A program made the translations under genes and the position numbers. A stretch of 29,435 nt of DNA. It comes from JABMRP01 sp964444795. GTDB lineage: Bacteria; Planctomycetota; Planctomycetia; Pirellulales; Thermoguttaceae. Of the stretch, positions 1-6,952 are shown piece by piece; the first letter of the stretch is position 1, and every line of letters starts with the position of its first letter. Location: positions 1 through 29,435 of the forward strand of contig CAYUIQ010000095.1 of assembly GCA_964444795.1 (NCBI GenBank), written 5' to 3'. The notes beneath the pieces are model-generated. The model was not told the origin of the DNA, did not search any database, and saw only the letters and a list, made by a program, of their open reading frames with translations.

Positions 1-8
1 GTTCCGGC

Positions 9-32
9 AAAATGTACCTGTCCCCTTTTTCC
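9..32. repeat. Partial repeat directly after the GT2 stop codon
   Basis: The stretch contains AAAATGTACCTGTCCCC followed by a T-rich run and ends where the stop codon (33-35) of the glycosyltransferase begins. It resembles, from memory, the GGGGACAGG...ACATTTT motif seen near Y1 (REP-associated) transposases in many bacteria. Only one arm is in the window, so the assignment is tentative. Confidence 0.3.
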
Positions 33-749
33 CTAGAGTTCGTGGAGCAGTTTCCATCCGGAGTCCCGATATCGCCGGTGGAGGAGCTGTTTCTTTCGCT
101 CTTCTCCCGGCTGGCAATGCAGGGCTCGCGGATCGTTTCCCAAGGCGCTCCCGTCGATCGAACCCCAAAGCGATTTGTCCGACCGCGGATGTGGCGGCAC
201 ATAGGTCGCCAGCCCCAGATGTTTCTGCAGCGCGACGCTGAAGTGATAATCCTCGCCGCAGGTGGCGTACGGAGCCGCGCGAGCCTCCAGCGCGTAGTAG
301 CGAATCCAATCGCGGCGAAAGAACCAGGCATGGCCGGCGATGTCGGCACGCCGGGTCTCGCGGTTGGGATCGCACCAGCCAAATCGCACCTTCTCGCTCC
401 GGTCGCCTCTGGGAAAGATTACGCCCACGGTCGCCAGCAACCCTTCGCACCGAGACATCGTTTGCAGACAGTTCTCCAACCAGCGCGGGCCAGGGATCGT
501 GTCGTCGTCCAGCACGCACACAAACTCGCTGTCGAACTCCAGGCAATGCAAGAACCGAGCCCACACGCCGACCTGATGCGAACAGGCCACCACGGGCACG
601 GGTGTCACCGGCGGCTTGCCCGGCCCGTCGTGCCAGACGCGAATCGCCGCCGGCCGAACCGTTTGGTTTTGCACGGCCCGCAGTTGCCGGGGAAGGATTT
701 CCAGACGCCGGCACGTGGCCGCCAGAACGGATACACTGGAAACCTTCAT
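33..749 (-). CDS. Family 2-like (GT-A) glycosyltransferase
   Basis: A 238-residue protein predicted to transfer a sugar from a nucleotide-sugar donor. The N-terminus (VSVLAATCRR) fits the first strand of a GT-A fold. A VLDDD motif at residues 79-83 is the probable metal/nucleotide-binding DxD, and a CGEDYHF motif near residue 165 fits the acceptor/catalytic ED region of GT2 enzymes. The ATG at 749 was chosen because it overlaps the TGA of the upstream glycosyltransferase by one base (TGATG), which suggests translational coupling; a longer frame to 821 would run into that gene. It is the last gene of the virion operon. Acceptor unknown; virion proteins or host surface glycans are both possible. 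Confidence 0.8.
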   Translation of the reverse strand: MKVSSVSVLAATCRRLEILPRQLRAVQNQTVRPAAIRVWHDGPGKPPVTPVPVVACSHQVGVWARFLHCLEFDSEFVCVLDDDTIPGPRWLENCLQTMSRCEGLLATVGVIFPRGDRSEKVRFGWCDPNRETRRADIAGHAWFFRRDWIRYYALEARAAPYATCGEDYHFSVALQKHLGLATYVPPHPRSDKSLWGSIDGSALGNDPRALHCQPGEERKKQLLHRRYRDSGWKLLHEL

Positions 750-2095
750 CACGGCGCCTCGTCGGTAGGTGCGACCGTTGTTTGCGAAGAACCGGCCAGT
801 GTGTCGAACATCGCTTTCCATCGCTGGTAGATCGACTTCGGATCGGCCAGTTCAGTCTCCAGAACCTCCCTCGCGCGGTGGACGATGTCCAGGCGACGGT
901 CTTCGTCGTAGGCGAGCCGGGCCGCGTGGAAAGCCAGTTCGTCGTCGTTACGGGCCAGATAGCCGGTTTGGCCGTGGCGGATCATCTCTCGCCATCCCCA
1001 GCGGTCTTGCACAACGACCGGCACGCCGGCGGCCATGGCCTCCAGTCCGGAGCGGGGCCAGTTTTCGCCCGCGCCACCGTTGACTTGCAGCATGCAATGC
1101 AGCGAGCCGAGAAACGCTTGCGGGGTTTCCGCACCGGCGGCCAGACACTCGGCCCATTGCGGCGGCCGGCCCACCTTCCGCTCCACCCGCTTGTCCCAGG
1201 CCATCATCCGAGCCCGGATCGGATGGGGAATTCGCCGGTAGATGGGCCACGTATTGCTGGAGTACTTATCGCGAGCCGCCCGGCTGATCCGCCCAACGAC
1301 AAACGGCTCGCCGGCGACGTGCGGTTTGGGGCGAAACGGAAACTCGGCCAGATCCAGCGCGCCGCGGATCATCTCGCCCTGCTCGTCGCGATAGCCGACT
1401 TTGCTCAGTTGCGGCGTCAACGTCTCCCGCTGATGACGACTCTGAAATACGTAGCGGTCGAACGTGCCGTGCTCGCGGTAGAAGGCCGTTTCGGTGGGAA
1501 ACAACCACGTCATACAATTGACCCACACGATGCGGCAACCAAGCTCGCGAAAACGGGCGGCCGCTGCCAGGAAGAGCGAATTGCAGAACGAAACGATCGT
1601 CGCGCCGGGCAGCCCCGGGATCGCTTCCAGCGAGTCGGCGCTGCTCTGGTGCGTCCGGCATCCGATCGCGTCGAGCCGCTTCCGCCACGAGGGATCGGCT
1701 TGCCAGGTGGGGATCAAGGTGACATTCAAGCCGAACCGGCGCCAGAGTTTCACCGTGTGCCAGCATTCGGTATTGGCCCCGCCCACGTCGCCCGGATACC
1801 CGATGACGAAAACGTGTGTTGCGCCGCCGCGGTCCTTGCCCCAACGATCGCAACGACGCGTGCGGTCGACGAGTCGGGTGAGAAATCGCTGCCGCGCGCC
1901 GCACCCGCCAAATCGACGGCAACGGTCGCCACAAAACTGTTCGCACTGGCGGCAAATCGCCAGCAGCCGTTCGATCCGGCAACCTTCGCGCGTGGCCAGC
2001 CCCATATCGATCTGTCTCGCGATTTGGCGCCGTAGGCGCTCCAATCGCTGCGACGACGAGTCGGTACGCTGGCGTTGGCCCACGGGGGATGCCAC
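749..2095 (-). CDS. Group 1/GT4-like glycosyltransferase with N-terminal Cys cluster
   Basis: A 448-residue protein. From about residue 95 it has a GT-B layout: VFVIGYPGDVGGAN at the N-terminal Rossmann half, and near the C-terminus GENWPRSGLEAMAAGVPVVV with the E-x7-E pair (about E344 and E352) that binds the nucleotide-sugar in GT4 enzymes. Ahead of it lies a Cys-rich segment (cysteines near 39, 48, 51, 55, 59, 65 and 82) resembling a small zinc-ribbon found in other phage proteins; its role here is unknown. The GTG at 2095 is chosen because GAGGAG lies 8 bases upstream; a TTG at 2122 is the alternative. Coupled to the following GT2 gene. Acceptor unknown. Confidence 0.8.
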   Translation of the reverse strand: MASPVGQRQRTDSSSQRLERLRRQIARQIDMGLATREGCRIERLLAICRQCEQFCGDRCRRFGGCGARQRFLTRLVDRTRRCDRWGKDRGGATHVFVIGYPGDVGGANTECWHTVKLWRRFGLNVTLIPTWQADPSWRKRLDAIGCRTHQSSADSLEAIPGLPGATIVSFCNSLFLAAAARFRELGCRIVWVNCMTWLFPTETAFYREHGTFDRYVFQSRHQRETLTPQLSKVGYRDEQGEMIRGALDLAEFPFRPKPHVAGEPFVVGRISRAARDKYSSNTWPIYRRIPHPIRARMMAWDKRVERKVGRPPQWAECLAAGAETPQAFLGSLHCMLQVNGGAGENWPRSGLEAMAAGVPVVVQDRWGWREMIRHGQTGYLARNDDELAFHAARLAYDEDRRLDIVHRAREVLETELADPKSIYQRWKAMFDTLAGSSQTTVAPTDEAP

Positions 2096-2140
2096 GATCG
2101 GTTCTCCTCGAAGGGTGTGCAATTACGGCGACATGAGTTG

Positions 2141-2202
2141 GTAGCTACGGTCGCCAGACCGTGGGTACGCCGCTCAACCCACGGTCTGGCGACCGTGGCT
2201 AC
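2141..2202. repeat. Inverted repeat, 26-bp arms, after a virion gene
   Basis: Arms at 2141-2166 and 2177-2202 match at 25 of 26 positions and enclose a 10-base loop. The core of each arm is ACGGTCGCCAGACCGTGGGT. The single mismatch would be a U-G pair in plus-strand RNA. The repeat begins five bases beyond the stop codon (2208-2210) of the virion gene and separates it from the glycosyltransferase. It resembles REP-like elements I associate with planctomycete genomes. It may also act as a hairpin terminator or mRNA stabiliser, although no T-tract follows. Confidence 0.8.
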
Positions 2203-2207
2203 TGCGC

Positions 2208-3260
2208 CTAAGCCGACGACGAAGGTTCCTCGGGGGCCGAACTCGACGAGCTTGACGAACCGGACGTCTCGTCGCAGCAAACGTACACGCACACGTCGTC
2301 CAGCAACTCGACCGCCGTGAGCAGACCCGCGGTGAAGTGAAGCCGCTGGCGAGGAAAGCAGATCTCGTCGCCCGAGCGATACGGCTCGCCGGTCACCACG
2401 TCGATACTGGTCGTCAGGCCGTCACCGCCCGAACTGCTTCCCGAAGATGGCAGGACGCCGGAGGAACTCCATTGCCCGGAACTCGATCCCGAATCCTCCC
2501 GTCGCGTGCAGGGCCACATTTCGCTTTCCAGCACCAACACTTCCCAGCCGGCGCTTTGATGCGAATCGGCCAGCCGTTTGGCAAACCCACGGCAGCCCGG
2601 GTCTCCCTCCCAAATATCCAGGAAGTCGGCCACCGTGAACTCGACGCTCGTCGTCACGTACTCGCCGGCGCGATACACCACCAGATAGGCGGTGGCCACC
2701 GCGGGCGTGTTGCGAATGCCGTTGGGCACCAGCGGTGTTTTCAACTCGAAACGCCACAGGTCCTCGGCCGGCGCGAGAATCTCCCAACGACCGCTCTGGT
2801 TGTTGAACTGGGCGTAGACCCGATCGCCCGTGGCGTACTTGGGCACGGCAATCTCGCCCGGTTGGCCGGCGACCAGCGATGCCACCTCGGTTCGCTGATC
2901 GCCCGGGAAACCGTCGACGTGGTAGATGCGCATCGAGCGCGTGTAGGATCCGGCGTCGGCGTAGACGTTTTCGGGCGAGTAGCCGTCGACGTCTTGATAC
3001 CATACCGGCGCGGCCTCGGCGCTGGGCACGTCGTCGATCACGCCGTCGGTCGTATTGCGCGCCAGCGGACCGGTCAGTTCCCAGAGGGCGATTCGCCGCG
3101 GGTCGCGCATCCCGGCGCGAATACCCGTCTGTCCGCCGCCGCCGACTAACGGCCCGCCGATGCTCAGCTTCGCCGCCGTATTGGCCTGATCGATCAGTTC
3201 GTTTTGCCGAGCGGCCCGAAGCGGTTCGCCCGGCCGCACGCGCGGGACTTTGCTGCTCAT
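2208..3260 (-). CDS. Phage virion-associated protein with Ser-rich C-terminus
   Basis: A 350-residue protein with no fold I can name. It begins SKVPRVRPGEPLRAARQNE, an opening I associate with planctomycete phage proteins, followed by GGPLVGGGG and a beta-rich middle. From about residue 255 it carries SGSSSGQWSSSG and SGSSSGG linkers, and it ends with seven consecutive serines then APEEPSSSA. The serines use mixed codons (TCG, TCA, AGC, AGT), so the tract is kept at protein level and is not simple DNA slippage. The start at 3260 lies four bases after the upstream stop. Located late in the tail region, it may be a baseplate or adhesin-like component; this is inference from position. Confidence 0.65.
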   Translation of the reverse strand: MSSKVPRVRPGEPLRAARQNELIDQANTAAKLSIGGPLVGGGGQTGIRAGMRDPRRIALWELTGPLARNTTDGVIDDVPSAEAAPVWYQDVDGYSPENVYADAGSYTRSMRIYHVDGFPGDQRTEVASLVAGQPGEIAVPKYATGDRVYAQFNNQSGRWEILAPAEDLWRFELKTPLVPNGIRNTPAVATAYLVVYRAGEYVTTSVEFTVADFLDIWEGDPGCRGFAKRLADSHQSAGWEVLVLESEMWPCTRREDSGSSSGQWSSSGVLPSSGSSSGGDGLTTSIDVVTGEPYRSGDEICFPRQRLHFTAGLLTAVELLDDVCVYVCCDETSGSSSSSSSAPEEPSSSA

Positions 3261-3264
3261 CGGA

Positions 3265-4110
3265 TCACGCTCCCGGGGCGAAGTAGAATAGCGAGGAAAG
3301 GTCACCCGTCGGGTAGGGCGGTTGCCCGTCGGTCTTGACCAATCGAGCCCAACCGGCCGGCTTCTCGCGAAACTCGTGGTTCCACCCGACGATCCCCGCG
3401 GCAGACTTCACGGCCCGTTCGCGAAATCGGTAGACGATCTTCCAGTAGGAGAGCGGATCGCCCAACTCGTCGATGTACTGGAATTCCTTGTCGGCGTCGT
3501 ATCCTTCGAAGAGCATCGTCTCGGCCGCCTTGCCCAGAAACGCCCCGGCGTTGACGCAGCCAAGCAACTGGCTCATGCCGCTCCACGGCGGACTGGCCAC
3601 GCGCCGCCAGGTCAGCACGTGTTCGGCGGTGGGGATTAGCAGGTTGAGGTTGAGGTCGTCGGCCACGGGCACGTCGGGCCGGTCGTACCAGGACATGGCC
3701 CGGCCGGGGATCGTGGCAAACTGGGCCGACGCCCGGATCTGCCACCGCAAGAACGTGCCCGGTTCCTTCTCCTCTTCGTCTTCCTCGTCGGGCGTATACT
3801 CGTAGTCGACCGCGACCTTGGCAAACCCGTCGCCGTAGGTATTCAGCCCTTCGGTCAGGCTGACCAACGCGGTATCGTCGGGGTTGTCGCGATCGAACGG
3901 CTCGATTCGCACGTCGGTGACCAGGCAACTGTCCTTGCCGGGATAGTGGGCCGGGTTGATCGGACCGAGGGCGGCGGACTCGCCCAGAAGATCCCGTATG
4001 AACTGCTCCCGGTCGGACCAGGCAACGAGGAACTCGCGATGGCCGCGGAATCCGTCCTTCGTATACGCCTCGGTCGGCGAGCCGGCAAGTTCCTTGAATG
4101 GTACGGTCAT
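3265..4110 (-). CDS. Conserved phage protein of the tail region, function unknown
   Basis: A 281-residue soluble protein without signal peptide or membrane segment. It has an acidic loop (YTPDEEDEEEKE near residue 105), many aromatic residues, and a C-terminal half with WRRVASPPWSG and YRFRER stretches. ATG at 4110 is preceded by an AAAGGA-like site. It sits between the repeat at 4141-4273 and the Ser-rich virion gene, with a 4-base gap to the latter, so both are probably co-expressed. Its place in the tail module suggests a virion or tail-assembly role, but no family is recognised. Confidence 0.65.
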   Translation of the reverse strand: MTVPFKELAGSPTEAYTKDGFRGHREFLVAWSDREQFIRDLLGESAALGPINPAHYPGKDSCLVTDVRIEPFDRDNPDDTALVSLTEGLNTYGDGFAKVAVDYEYTPDEEDEEEKEPGTFLRWQIRASAQFATIPGRAMSWYDRPDVPVADDLNLNLLIPTAEHVLTWRRVASPPWSGMSQLLGCVNAGAFLGKAAETMLFEGYDADKEFQYIDELGDPLSYWKIVYRFRERAVKSAAGIVGWNHEFREKPAGWARLVKTDGQPPYPTGDLSSLFYFAPGA

Positions 4111-4140
4111 CGGGGGTTCCTTTGGTTCGTTTTCTTCTTT

Positions 4141-4273
4141 AGAACGTGTTGTGAAATGCTGTTTTCCCCGAGCGAACCTTGTACGATGGGCTTCCCAGCC
4201 CGTCGAATTTCAACGTGCCCGCGGTGAATCGACGGGCTGGGAAGCCCATCGTACGAATTTCAAAACACGTTCT
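4141..4273. repeat. MITE-like element with nested inverted repeats
   Basis: Outer terminal inverted repeats of 17 bases (4141-4157 and 4257-4273, 16 of 17 matching, AGAACGTGTT... type) enclose a perfect 26-bp inverted repeat (4181-4206 and 4229-4254; core GATGGGCTTCCCAGCCCGTC) around a 22-base loop. The total is 133 bases with no coding capacity. The right end coincides with the TAA (4273-4275) of the upstream gene. This two-level structure is what a non-autonomous transposable element or a mobile hairpin would look like. Confidence 0.85.
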
Positions 4274-4809
4274 TATGGGGCCCAGCGCGGTTCGCCGTTG
4301 CCCTGGTTCTCCAGCACGCGCTCAATCATGGCCATGGTTGAGCGCTGCAATGCCAATTGCTCGCGAACCAGGGTCAACAGCTCCGCTTGGCGCGGGGCAT
4401 TCGACACACCCGGTCGCCGATCAGCTTGCCTTGCCTCGTCGGATCTTCGCGCCGCTCGATCCGTGGCCAGTTTCCGATCGAAGACACTTGCCATCGCGCC
4501 GGCGAGCAAATCCAGCGATCGCTCGTGTTCACAGCGGCCGAGGGATGTCTCCTCCACGAGAGCCTCCGATGATCGGGACGCTCTCGGTGTGTCGTCGGCC
4601 TGGCGCGATCCGGCCGGCATCGCGGGCGAAGGCGTTTCGTACCGGTCGGCCAACCGCCGCAGCGACGGGGCCAAGCGGTCGAGCCGCTGCCGCATGTCGG
4701 CCACGGCGTCGAGGAACGCGGTGGCCCGCTGCATGGCGTCGGCCAGGCGGTTTTGCCCCTGGACGAGTTCGGTGATTCCTTCCGGCGGCGTATACGATTC
4801 ATTCGACAT
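4273..4809 (-). CDS. Coiled-coil protein at the tape-measure position
   Basis: A 178-residue hydrophilic protein with heptad-like helices at about residues 15-57 (LADAMQRATAFLDAVADMRQ region) and 140-170 (AELLTLVREQLALQRSTMAM), joined by a charged Pro/Arg-rich linker. It follows the chaperone extension with an 11-base overlap. In lambda-like phages this slot holds the tape-measure protein, but this one is far too short and lacks the usual transmembrane and repeat regions. It may be a remnant, a partner protein, or unrelated. Its TAA stop touches the repeat element, which could have replaced downstream sequence. Function unknown. Confidence 0.6.
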   Translation of the reverse strand: MSNESYTPPEGITELVQGQNRLADAMQRATAFLDAVADMRQRLDRLAPSLRRLADRYETPSPAMPAGSRQADDTPRASRSSEALVEETSLGRCEHERSLDLLAGAMASVFDRKLATDRAARRSDEARQADRRPGVSNAPRQAELLTLVREQLALQRSTMAMIERVLENQGNGEPRWAP

Positions 4810-5080
4810 GGCGATGTCTTTCCATCATTCGGCCAATCCAGTGCTTTCGGCGAGACCGCCTCCTTGCACAAACCGCTCGGGCGTCGGCTACCGACATGCG
4901 CCGAACCCGCCCGGGACCGGGATCCTCGGCCAGGTAGATCCACACTTGGGCAATCGTCATCTCGCCAATCTCTCGGGGAGTCCATCCATAAGCCAGGCTC
5001 AACTGCCGCGCCCACCGATACCAGGGCAACGGACGGTCGGCGATCAGGTGATCGTCGCCGGTTGAGTCTGGCCCGGCGAG
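4799..5080 (-). CDS. Tail assembly chaperone extension (gpT-like), reached by -1 frameshift
   Basis: This frame has no convincing start of its own: the open frame upstream reads as out-of-frame translation of the preceding gene. Starting from 5080 it encodes about 93 residues, including DRPLPWYRWARQLSLAYG, WTPREIGEMTIAQVWIYLAE and a basic C-terminus. A -1 slip at GGGAAAC (5086-5080) joins it to the gene starting at 5505, giving a fusion of about 235 residues, the arrangement of lambda gpG/gpGT. In that family the fusion recruits the tail-tube protein to the tape measure during tail assembly. The sequence shows the frame relation and slippery heptamer; the function is inferred from position. 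Confidence 0.75.
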   Translation of the reverse strand, partial: LAGPDSTGDDHLIADRPLPWYRWARQLSLAYGWTPREIGEMTIAQVWIYLAEDPGPGRVRRMSVADARAVCARRRSRRKHWIGRMMERHRHVE

Positions 5081-5505
5081 TTTCCCGCCGGCATCCCCAG
5101 GGCGTCTTCCATGCGCCCTCGCAATTCCCGCTCGATCTCGATCGTCAGACTTGCGAGTAGTTGGCCGGCCCGTTGCAGCGTAACCTCGGGATGACCCTTT
5201 CGGACCATCATCCAGAAGAGATAACAGTACCCGTCGGGCGTTTGTCTCCACCGGTCGATTTCCCGCGCGCCGGCCACCTTACCTCCAGCGGCTTCGTCGA
5301 AAGCCCGTCCCAGCAGAAACTCCTGCTGCTTCTCGCCGAGACCGTCGAGATTGCCCACGGCCAGGGAAACCGGGTCCCGGCGCCGGGAAACGACGCGATT
5401 TTCGATCTCGCCGTAGTCGGCAAGCGTGAGTTGCCCCAAGCGAAACGTCTGCTCGCCGATGCGGATCGTCCCCTCGGCGGCGGTCAGTTGATTCAAGCCG
5501 TCCAT
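5044..5505 (-). CDS. Tail assembly chaperone (gpG-like)
   Basis: A 153-residue protein translated without frameshifting. The N-terminus (GTIRIGEQTFRLGQLTLADY) has the short beta-strand plus LTLADYGEIE pattern typical of phage tail chaperones that act on the tube protein. The middle contains GYCYLFWMMVRKGHPEVTL, followed by an amphipathic helix and a low-complexity Pro/Gln/Thr tail that overlaps the -1 frame. It sits directly downstream of the tail-tube gene (18-base gap) as in many siphoviruses. Family assignment rests on position, the frameshift and these motifs rather than clear similarity. Confidence 0.75.
   Translation of the reverse strand: MDGLNQLTAAEGTIRIGEQTFRLGQLTLADYGEIENRVVSRRRDPVSLAVGNLDGLGEKQQEFLLGRAFDEAAGGKVAGAREIDRWRQTPDGYCYLFWMMVRKGHPEVTLQRAGQLLASLTIEIERELRGRMEDALGMPAGNSPGQTQPATIT
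5055..5086 (-). other. Programmed -1 ribosomal frameshift site
   Basis: On the minus strand the heptamer GGGAAAC lies at 5086-5080 in the correct register (G GGA AAC) of the upstream chaperone frame. It fits the X-XXY-YYZ rule and differs by one base from the lambda G/T site GGGAAAG. Immediately after it TCGCCGG (5079-5073) can pair with CCGGCGA (5061-5055) around an 11-base loop. The zero spacing is shorter than usual for a stimulatory stem, so the stem's role is uncertain. Confidence 0.75.
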
Positions 5506-5523
5506 CGGAAGAGTCTCCGTTGT

Positions 5524-5940
5524 TTAGCTGCCCGATCCAGATCCGCCGGTCGTGCTCAGGATGCCGTTGGCCGTGATCGTCCCGTTTCCGGAGAAGGCGA
5601 CGAAATAGGCGACGATCTCTCCCCGGTCGATGTCCACGTCGACCTCGACCCGATCGATCATCGCGGGCACGTCGTAGTAGTTGTTGCCCGTGTCGTCGAC
5701 ATGGAGCTTCAAGGCCACGGCGTCGCCCTCCTCGATGGGCACGTTTGCCGTATCGTCGGCCTTGATCTCCAGCGTGCCGGAGCAGTCCTTCACGCCGGCC
5801 ACGCGCTTCTTCGCGCCACCCGTGTCGTTGGCCGCGTAGTCTTTGTTGTCGCTGGTTTTTACCAGTCGCCAGTTGGTGACCGGGGTGACTTCGTCTTCGC
5901 CCAGATAGAGCGTTCCGTCTTTTCCGCTGATGACCGACAT
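5524..5940 (-). CDS. Major tail tube protein
   Basis: A 138-residue beta-rich protein: KDGTLYLGEDEVTPVTNW, then SDNKDYAANDTGGAKKRVAG and GTLEIKADD. This resembles the compact tube proteins of siphoviruses, which form stacked hexameric rings around the DNA channel. It lies between the tail terminator region and the chaperone pair, the expected place. It ends in a Gly/Ser tail (GGSGSGS). ATG at 5940 opens the frame. The fold is inferred from layout and sequence style; an Ig-like head decoration is the less likely alternative. Confidence 0.75.
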   Translation of the reverse strand: MSVISGKDGTLYLGEDEVTPVTNWRLVKTSDNKDYAANDTGGAKKRVAGVKDCSGTLEIKADDTANVPIEEGDAVALKLHVDDTGNNYYDVPAMIDRVEVDVDIDRGEIVAYFVAFSGNGTITANGILSTTGGSGSGS

Positions 5941-5985
5941 GGCTTTGATTCTCCGAGTCGAGTGGGAGGGAGTTCTGTCAACACG

Positions 5986-6528
5986 TTAGGTGCCCGACGA
6001 CGAACTGCTGCTGCTGCCTGCGATGGTTCCCAGCACGGCGATATCGTAGGTCACGTCATCGCCGACCGCGGCGATTCGCAGGGCGGTGGCGCCGGCGTCG
6101 ACATCCCATCCGTCGAGAACATTGGCCAACAGTAGCGGGCTGCCGGGCATGACTTTGACCGTATCGCCGGCATCGCCAAACGGCTCATGCCACGGATCGA
6201 CCGCGGCGGCTCCGACGGCCAGGTATCCGCTGCCCGTGGTGTTGCGGTTGACAATCGCCAGCGCCTTGACTTTGGTCAGCGAGACAACGAGCGTATTGTC
6301 GAACAGTTCACGCTCCAGCGCGTCGAGATCGAGTGTTTCGGCGCTCCCGGCGGTCAGGATCCGGCTTTCGGCGTGCCAGACGGCGTCGGCCTGGCCCGAT
6401 CCCGAGCCGTCGGCCAGATCGACGTCGCTCTTCAGCCGGCTGCTATCGACCACGGGCGAAGTGCCGGCACCGTCGCGCCACGTCCATCCCACCTGGGCGA
6501 AGATCTTGCTTTGCAGCGTTCGTGTCAT
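5986..6528 (-). CDS. Phage virion protein with poly-Ser C-terminus
   Basis: A 180-residue protein with alternating hydrophobic strands (ALAIVNRNTTGSGYLAVGAA, VTYDIAVLGTIAG), suggesting a beta-sandwich or jelly-roll virion protein. It ends in seven consecutive serines plus GT, encoded by AGC, AGT and TCG codons. It begins three bases after the stop of the tail-terminator-like gene and precedes the tail tube. Its position between terminator and tube does not match a lambda gene; it may be a second tube-like or decoration protein. Confidence 0.65.
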   Translation of the reverse strand: MTRTLQSKIFAQVGWTWRDGAGTSPVVDSSRLKSDVDLADGSGSGQADAVWHAESRILTAGSAETLDLDALERELFDNTLVVSLTKVKALAIVNRNTTGSGYLAVGAAAVDPWHEPFGDAGDTVKVMPGSPLLLANVLDGWDVDAGATALRIAAVGDDVTYDIAVLGTIAGSSSSSSSGT

Positions 6529-6531
6529 GGG

Positions 6532-6930
6532 TTAAGTCCCCGAGGGAAGATATACGCGGACGAGAAAATCGATCATGAAGTTCCACTTATCGCCGTCCTG
6601 GACGGCCCGGTCGTCGGTCCGCCGCATCTCGACGACGCGCTGGCCGTCGTCCAGGGAGAAGGCGCTGCGATCGAAGGCTCCTTGGACGGCTTCCAGAATC
6701 GCTCGCCCGGCGTCGTGATTGTCGTGCCAGATGCTCACTCGCAGCGCGACTTCGTCGACCGCGTCGCCGGCGTTGCTGCGTAGCACGGTACGGCAGTGAA
6801 GCCGATTGAGCGTGGCATAAGGGGCGGTCGCGCCCGGCGAGATGCCGGTTGTCAGCCCGGCGGCCGACAAGAGCGAGTCGAGTGTCGCGTCGGCGGCCCA
6901 ACGCGCGTGGATCGCTTGTTCGAGATTCAC
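6532..6930 (-). CDS. Tail terminator/completion protein (gpU/DUF3168-like)
   Basis: A 132-residue protein with an N-terminal helix (NLEQAIHARWAADATLDSLL), a central strand region (VALRVSIWHDN) followed by a helix (AGRAILEAVQGAF), and a C-terminal strand (WNFMIDFLVRVYLPS). This alpha-beta pattern fits tail terminators that cap the tail tube at the neck. The GTG at 6930 was chosen because AAAGGA lies just upstream and the residues before it are out of character. It overlaps nothing and lies between neck and tube genes, as gpU does. Assignment is moderate. Confidence 0.65.
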   Translation of the reverse strand: MNLEQAIHARWAADATLDSLLSAAGLTTGISPGATAPYATLNRLHCRTVLRSNAGDAVDEVALRVSIWHDNHDAGRAILEAVQGAFDRSAFSLDDGQRVVEMRRTDDRAVQDGDKWNFMIDFLVRVYLPSGT

Positions 6931-6952
6931 CGGAGGGTTCCTTTGGCAAAGG

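Noticed and set aside
602..2035. Long plus-strand open frame of 477 codons across the GT4 gene
   Set aside because: It is antisense to a glycosyltransferase with recognisable motifs, and its translation is Arg/Pro/Ala-rich without domain signs, as expected for a GC-rich shadow frame.
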